64,000 bases of DNA from Palleniella muris (GTDB taxonomy: Bacteria > Bacteroidota > Bacteroidia > Bacteroidales > Bacteroidaceae), in assembly GCF_004792655.1 (NCBI RefSeq), contig NZ_SRZC01000008.1:62001-126000 (forward strand), written 5' to 3'. This document shows, in pieces, positions 59,297 through 64,000 of the stretch. Below the pieces are notes generated by a model. The model was not told where the DNA came from and searched no databases. It was given only the letters and a program-made list of their open reading frames with translations. The position numbers and the translations under genes are program-made. Every line of letters starts with the position of its first letter. Positions within the stretch are counted from its first letter, which is position 1.

Positions 59297-60790
59297 ATGA
59301 AACAGATATTCGTATTCCTTATTCTATCATTCCTTATACCTGCAAACCTTATCCAAGCACAAGTGAAACGTGAATTCCGTGGTGCTTGGATTCAATGTGT
59401 CAATGGACAGTTCATCGGCATGAGCACACAAGAGATGCAGAAAACATTGGCATACCAACTCGACGAACTGCAAAAAGACGGATGTAACGCCATATTCTTT
59501 CAGGTGCGTCCGGAATGTGATGCTCTTTACGAAAGCAGAATCGAACCATGGAGCCGGTTTCTGACAGGCAGGCAAGGCGTCGCCCCTTCCCCTTATTGGG
59601 ATCCATTGGCATGGATGATAGAGCAATGCCATAAGCGCAACATGGAACTGCATGCATGGATAAACCCTTACCGTGCAAAGACAAAGTTCACACGCGAACT
59701 GGCCGGCAACCATATCGCAAAGACAAACCCGGAGCTTGTATTCCAATACGACGGACTGCTTTTGCTTAATCCTGCTTATAGGAAAAACCGTGACCATATC
59801 TGCCGTGTCGTGCTGGACATCGTCACACGCTATGACGTTGACGGACTGCACATTGACGACTATTTCTATCCCTACCCTGCCGCAGGACAGCAGATTCCGG
59901 ATGCTGATGATTTCAGAAGATACAGCAACGGAATAGCAGACATACGCGACTGGCGCAGATATAACGTGGACTTGTTCATGGAACAACTCTCAAAAACCAT
60001 ACGCAATGCAAAACCGTGGGTGAAATTCGGTGTATCTCCTTTCGGCATCTACCGTAATAAAAAGTCTGACCCAAAGAACGGCTCTGACACCAACGGACTG
60101 CAGAACTATGACGACCTGTATGCAGATGTCCTCAAATGGGTGAACAATGGTTGGGTGGATTACTGCGTTCCACAGATATATTGGCAGATTGGACATAAGG
60201 CAGCTGACTATGCAACCCTCATACGCTGGTGGGACAAGCATTGCGGAAACCGACCACTGTTTATCGGAGAAGATGTCGAGCGTACTGTGAAATTCGCTGA
60301 TCCTGCGAATCCTAATGCACACCAGCTTGACGCAAAGATGCGCCTTCACCGTGAGATGAAGCATGCCAACGGCCATGTCCTCTGGTATGCAAAGGCGGCT
60401 GTGGACAATGTTGGCAACTATGGCACACTGCTGCGCACCAAATACTGGAAGAAACCTGCATTGATGCCTGAAATGAAATTCATCAGCAAGAATGCCCCGA
60501 AAAAGGTAAAAAGCCTGAAAAGTGTATGGACATCTGACGGATACATGCTTTTCTGGACTGCACCAAAGTCCAAAGATTGGAGCACAGAGGCAACCAAATA
60601 TGTTGTCTATGCTTTCAAGAAAGGCAGCAAGATTGACACAAGCAGCGCGGCGAACATTGTTGCTGTCACAAGCAACACGTTTGTCAAACTCAATTATATC
60701 CACGGAAAAGAAAACTACACATTCGTAGTCACACCACTCAACCGCATACACAACGAAGGGAAAGCTGCAAAGAAAAAGGTGAAACTATAA
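59297..60790 (+). CDS. GHL10 (DUF187) glycosyl-hydrolase-like protein
   Basis: A 497-residue exported protein with a signal peptide (FVFLILSFLIPANLIQAQ). The (beta/alpha)8 barrel opens with REFRGAWIQCVNGQF, followed by DGCNAIFFQVRPECDALY, MELHAWINPYRAKT, DGLHIDDYFYPYP and VKFGVSPFGIYRN. This is the GHL10/YngK family. YngK-like enzymes are thought to act on envelope polysaccharides or peptidoglycan-related sugars; specificity is unknown. A fibronectin-like C-terminal segment (about 405-490) is present. In the same gene run as cdd and the esterase. Confidence 0.87.
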   Translation: MKQIFVFLILSFLIPANLIQAQVKREFRGAWIQCVNGQFIGMSTQEMQKTLAYQLDELQKDGCNAIFFQVRPECDALYESRIEPWSRFLTGRQGVAPSPYWDPLAWMIEQCHKRNMELHAWINPYRAKTKFTRELAGNHIAKTNPELVFQYDGLLLLNPAYRKNRDHICRVVLDIVTRYDVDGLHIDDYFYPYPAAGQQIPDADDFRRYSNGIADIRDWRRYNVDLFMEQLSKTIRNAKPWVKFGVSPFGIYRNKKSDPKNGSDTNGLQNYDDLYADVLKWVNNGWVDYCVPQIYWQIGHKAADYATLIRWWDKHCGNRPLFIGEDVERTVKFADPANPNAHQLDAKMRLHREMKHANGHVLWYAKAAVDNVGNYGTLLRTKYWKKPALMPEMKFISKNAPKKVKSLKSVWTSDGYMLFWTAPKSKDWSTEATKYVVYAFKKGSKIDTSSAANIVAVTSNTFVKLNYIHGKENYTFVVTPLNRIHNEGKAAKKKVKL

Positions 60791-60833
60791 TATGTGACAC
60801 ATCGCCTCTCCTACAAACAAAAATAGTAAAGCA

Positions 60834-62567
60834 ATGAGAAAAACAGCATTACTCCTTGTTCTGTTCCTGTCTATACCTATCATCATGCAGGCAAAAAAAC
60901 AAACAGTAACTCTCCGCATCTTGGAGACATCCGACGTGCACGGCTGCTTCTTTCCATGGGATTTCATCAACAAACGCCCGATGAAAGGAACACTCGCCAG
61001 ACTCTCCACATATTTAAATAATGTGCGCAGCGAGAACCCGGACGGGGTCATCCTTCTTGAAAACGGTGACATACTCCAGGGACAACCTATAAACTATTAT
61101 TACAATTACATCAGCCCTGAGAAGACAAACATCGCCGCACAGTGCATCAACTATCTGAAATATGACGCACAAAACTGGGGCAACCATGACACAGAGACGG
61201 GACATCCATGCTATGACAAATGGGGCAAGGAGATTCTGGCTCCTGTGCTCGGCGCAAATGTCATAGACAGGAAAACCGGAAAGCCTTACCTGAAGCCATA
61301 CACAATAATAGAGCGCAAGGGCATAAAAGTGGCTGTCATCGGCATGATTACCCCTGCTGTCCCTAACTGGCTGGCAGAGAATCTTTGGTCAGGGCTGTCG
61401 TTCGAGGACATGGTCGCTTCTTCCCGCAAATGGGTTGAGACAGTCCGGAAAGAAGAAAAGCCGGACATAATCATCGGATTGTTCCACGCCGGACTGAGCG
61501 GCGGAATTAGTGCCAACGGATACGATGAGGACGCTTCGGAGCGCGTTGCAAAGGAAGTTCCCGGCTTCGATGCCATACTTTTCGGACATGACCACCGTGT
61601 CTATAACAATAAAATCGTGAACTGCGAAAACAAGGAGGTGCTGCTCTGCAACCCGGCAAGCAACGCCCAGAATGTCGTGGATGTGACAATAACAATAACA
61701 AAGAGTGGCAAAAAAATCATTTCCAAGACCATTGACGGCAAGATTGTTGACATCCGTAACATGGATGTTGACAACAAGTTTATGGCACATTTCACAAAAG
61801 ACATTGAAGATGTAAAGGAATGGGCGGACAGGAAAATAGGCACAACCGACACAACTATCACCACACGCGACAGTTTCTTTGGCTCCAGTGCTTTCACAGA
61901 CCTTGTCCACAATCTGCAGCTAAGCATCACCGGAGCTGACATTTCACTCACAGCTCCTCTCACATTCAATGCCACTCTTGCAAAAGGAGACATCACCGTT
62001 GCTGACATGTTCAACCTTTACAAGTTTGAGAACCAGCTTTATACAATGAAGCTCAGTGGAGAGGAAATCAGAAAACATCTTGAAATGTCATACGACCTTT
62101 GGGTGAACACCATGAAATCTCCTGACGACCATATCATGCTGCTTGACAACGCATCAGGCAATGACAACCAGCGCTCGGGATTCAAGAACATGACTTTCAA
62201 TTTCGACTCTGCCGCAGGAATAATCTATACTGTGGATGTGACAAAGCCAAATGGCAGCAAAGTCAACATCATCAGTATGGCTGACGGCTCGCCGTTTGAT
62301 GAGAAGAAAATATATAAAGTTGCCGTTAACAGCTATCGCGGTAATGGCGGCGGCGAACTTCTCACACTCGGAGCCGGCATCCCGAAGGAGAAACTTGATG
62401 AAAGAATCATCGCACGCACGGAACATGACCAGCGGTGGTATCTCATGAAAGAGATAGAGCGCCTTGGCTATATAAGCCCGAAGGCCAACAACAACTGGAA
62501 ATTCATACCGGAAGAATGGGCAAAACCTGCCATAGAACGTGACCGCAAAATAATATTTGGAGAATGA
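60834..62567 (+). CDS. Secreted 5'-nucleotidase / UDP-sugar hydrolase (UshA-like)
   Basis: A 577-residue exported metallophosphoesterase with signal peptide LLLVLFLSIPIIMQA. The metallophosphatase domain (about 25-315) shows ILETSDVHGCFFPWDF (DXH), ENGDILQG, QNWGNHDTE (GNHD), and ILFGHDHRVYN. A 5_nucleotid_C domain (about 350-540: NLQLSITGADISLTAPLTFN) carries the substrate pocket. It may release nucleosides and phosphate in the periplasm, complementing cdd in the same cluster (inference). Its stop codon overlaps the start of nudC (ATGA). Confidence 0.92.
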   Translation: MRKTALLLVLFLSIPIIMQAKKQTVTLRILETSDVHGCFFPWDFINKRPMKGTLARLSTYLNNVRSENPDGVILLENGDILQGQPINYYYNYISPEKTNIAAQCINYLKYDAQNWGNHDTETGHPCYDKWGKEILAPVLGANVIDRKTGKPYLKPYTIIERKGIKVAVIGMITPAVPNWLAENLWSGLSFEDMVASSRKWVETVRKEEKPDIIIGLFHAGLSGGISANGYDEDASERVAKEVPGFDAILFGHDHRVYNNKIVNCENKEVLLCNPASNAQNVVDVTITITKSGKKIISKTIDGKIVDIRNMDVDNKFMAHFTKDIEDVKEWADRKIGTTDTTITTRDSFFGSSAFTDLVHNLQLSITGADISLTAPLTFNATLAKGDITVADMFNLYKFENQLYTMKLSGEEIRKHLEMSYDLWVNTMKSPDDHIMLLDNASGNDNQRSGFKNMTFNFDSAAGIIYTVDVTKPNGSKVNIISMADGSPFDEKKIYKVAVNSYRGNGGGELLTLGAGIPKEKLDERIIARTEHDQRWYLMKEIERLGYISPKANNNWKFIPEEWAKPAIERDRKIIFGE

Positions 62568-63346
62568 TGAAATATTGGTTTATATTCAATAAAGACTTGC
62601 TCCTCTTGCAAAAGGACAAGGAGGGAACGTACACAATCCCTTTCCAAGAGGAGTGTCCTGTCACGCTTCAACCTTCACATACAATCCACAATATAACACC
62701 GCTTGTCTGTGATGACGGGACATCTTATCCAGTAAAAGCAATACGCATCGACACTCCAATGGATAGGGAAGGATATGAGATGATAGGATTAAGGCAGTCC
62801 TATCACCTAATTCCGCTACACCTGTACAACAAAGCAGGCAAATGTGAAGAAATTCTTTATTGGGATGAGCAGACAAGATTCTGCGGATGTTGCGGAGCTC
62901 CAATGGAACTTTCCACCGACATCTCAAAGAAATGCACACAATGTGGCAAGGAAATATGGCCTGCACTTGCAACAGCAATCATTGTCCTTATACGCAGAGG
63001 CGATGAAGTTTTGCTTGTAAAGGCAAAGAATTTCAAGCGTGACTACTACGGACTCGTTGCCGGATTCGTAGAGACAGGCGAAAGTCTGGAAGAGACTGTG
63101 AAACGTGAAGTAATGGAAGAGACTGGATTGGAAATCAGCAATATCAGGTATTTCGGTTCACAGCCATGGCCCTACCCTTGCGGTCTGATGATTGGCTTCA
63201 CTGCCGACTACATCGCCGGAAAAATCCATATCCAGGAAGAGGAACTAAAAACCGCAGGTTGGTTCACACGCGACAATATGCCACCAATCCCGGAAAAGCT
63301 CTCCATAGCACGCAAACTGATTGATGATTGGCTGGCAAAATCATAG
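62564..63346 (+). CDS. nudC: NAD+ diphosphatase / RNA decapping Nudix enzyme NudC
   Basis: A 260-residue Nudix hydrolase. Zinc ligands: RFCGCCGAPM and KKCTQCGKEIWP (two CXXC). Nudix box: GLVAGFVETGESLEETVKRE then VMEETGLEI, fitting GX5EX7REUXEEXGU. The NudC-specific SQPWPYP follows. Cleaves NAD(H) and can remove NAD caps from RNA in E. coli. It is 4 bp overlapped with the 5'-nucleotidase gene, and a strong terminator lies 60 bp downstream. Confidence 0.95.
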   Translation: MMKYWFIFNKDLLLLQKDKEGTYTIPFQEECPVTLQPSHTIHNITPLVCDDGTSYPVKAIRIDTPMDREGYEMIGLRQSYHLIPLHLYNKAGKCEEILYWDEQTRFCGCCGAPMELSTDISKKCTQCGKEIWPALATAIIVLIRRGDEVLLVKAKNFKRDYYGLVAGFVETGESLEETVKREVMEETGLEISNIRYFGSQPWPYPCGLMIGFTADYIAGKIHIQEEELKTAGWFTRDNMPPIPEKLSIARKLIDDWLAKS

Positions 63347-63406
63347 TGCAGCCCTGTATGCCGTTTACAGGATGTCATTACAAACCAACAAATTGCATTA
63401 ACGTAA

Positions 63407-63454
63407 ATATACAAAATAAGCTGTGTCTATTTTGACACAGCTTATTTTGTATAT
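63407..63454. terminator. Bidirectional terminator between nudC and glnN
   Basis: A perfect 21 bp stem (arms 63407-63427 and 63434-63454) with a 6-base loop, A/T-rich at the base, between convergent genes. Confidence 0.92.
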
Positions 63455-63474
63455 GCTGACAAAGTACTCTGCCC

Positions 63475-64000
63475 TTACTTTATGAACAGCATTTCCCTGT
63501 ATTTAGGCAGTGTCCACAACTCATCCGAGATGAGAAGTTCAAGACTGTCAATCTCTGTTCGGATTTCCTCCATGATTGGAACAACAGTGTCATGGTAAGC
63601 CACAGCCTTCTCCCTTGCAGAAGAGAGCCTGTTTGCCACTTTCCTGTTGTCTACAAGCGTTGTGACTCCTGCTTCTATGCGCTCTATGCGCTCGGCAATC
63701 TCACGTATAATCTCCTTGTTGCGATGAGTGAGCTTCTTGCATTCGTCTGCCTCGAAAATCTTGTACATGTTTTCCACAAGTTCCACGAGTTCAGACTGAT
63801 ACTTTGTCGCTGTCGGGATGATATGATTGAGCGAAAGGTCTCCAAGGACTCTTGCTTCAATCTGAATCTTCTTTGTATAGGTTTCCCATTTTACCTCATT
63901 TCTTGCCTCCAGCTCACACCTTCTCATGACATTCATTGACTCGAACATCCGGACACTGTCATCATCAAGGTATCTGTCGAAAACCACAGGGCATGAGTTC
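63475..64000 (-). CDS. glnN: Type III glutamine synthetase (C-terminal part; 5' end beyond the window)
   Basis: About 174 C-terminal residues, reading in frame through the right edge (NSCPVVFDRYLDDDSVRMFE). The end VVPIMEEIRTEIDSLELL and LWTLPKYREMLFIK is the characteristic GSIII tail, which is helical and absent from types I and II. GSIII (about 730 residues) makes glutamine from glutamate and ammonia and is typical of Bacteroidales. Convergent with nudC. Confidence 0.93.
   Translation of the reverse strand, partial: NSCPVVFDRYLDDDSVRMFESMNVMRRCELEARNEVKWETYTKKIQIEARVLGDLSLNHIIPTATKYQSELVELVENMYKIFEADECKKLTHRNKEIIREIAERIERIEAGVTTLVDNRKVANRLSSAREKAVAYHDTVVPIMEEIRTEIDSLELLISDELWTLPKYREMLFIK

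Overview
The window looks like chromosomal DNA of a Bacteroidales bacterium, most likely Prevotellaceae (Prevotella in the broad sense). The evidence is: many promoters of the Bacteroidota TTTG-N19/20-TANNTTTG type, a complex I operon lacking the NADH module, a type III glutamine synthetase, a DUF4923 protein, and a pectinolytic gene cluster. The species is not determined, and this is inference from gene content rather than a database match.

Layout. 1-2.7 kb: a partial parA (left edge), then surE and lpxB. 2.7-9.5 kb: a nearly complete thiamin operon on the minus strand (thiS-thiE-thiG-thiC-thiF-thiH-tenI-like-thiD), headed by a TPP riboswitch and a recognisable promoter. 9.7-20.4 kb: housekeeping genes (M50-like membrane protease, pyruvate kinase, Na/Pi cotransporter, HU, a 29-residue basic protein, RNase G, PpiD-like foldase, DUF4923 protein, HAD phosphatase), then tRNA-Cys. 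21.1-29.0 kb: four secreted carbohydrate-active enzymes on the plus strand (PL10-CE8 fusion, CE8, PL1, GH95), a pectin-directed operon with no SusC/SusD or regulator next to it. 29.0-31.7 kb: a decaying accessory stretch with a 5'-deleted TlpA remnant, an intergenic repeat array, an antitoxin-like gene with a frameshifted PIN toxin, and a 250 bp nested inverted repeat. 31.7-41.8 kb: nuoA-B-CD-H-I-J-K-L-M-N on the minus strand. 42 kb: two tandem tRNA-Lys(CTT) genes, each with its own promoter and terminator. 42.4-52.8 kb, minus strand: ompA-like lipoprotein-mtgA-uvrD, and ftsK-lolA-mutS2. 52.9-63.3 kb, plus strand: RNase D-like exonuclease and rlmI, then tilS, a beta-helix lipoprotein, cdd, a WalJ-like MBL hydrolase, a GHL10 glycosidase, a 5'-nucleotidase-family esterase and nudC, closely packed. 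The right edge holds the 3' end of glnN.

The signal the gene annotation explains least is a dispersed family of intergenic arrays (five in 64 kb, near 9.6, 20.9, 30.2, 46.9 and 54.9 kb). Each is built from about four or five copies of a degenerate unit, consensus AAAAGGTAACACTTTG plus 6-7 variable bases. The cores are spaced at exactly 22 bp, and four of the five contain an orientation switch at which the spacing becomes 23 bp. I do not recognise this as a named element. Candidate explanations are a phased protein-binding array, a transcription-terminating or RNA-stabilising hairpin family, or a non-autonomous mobile repeat.
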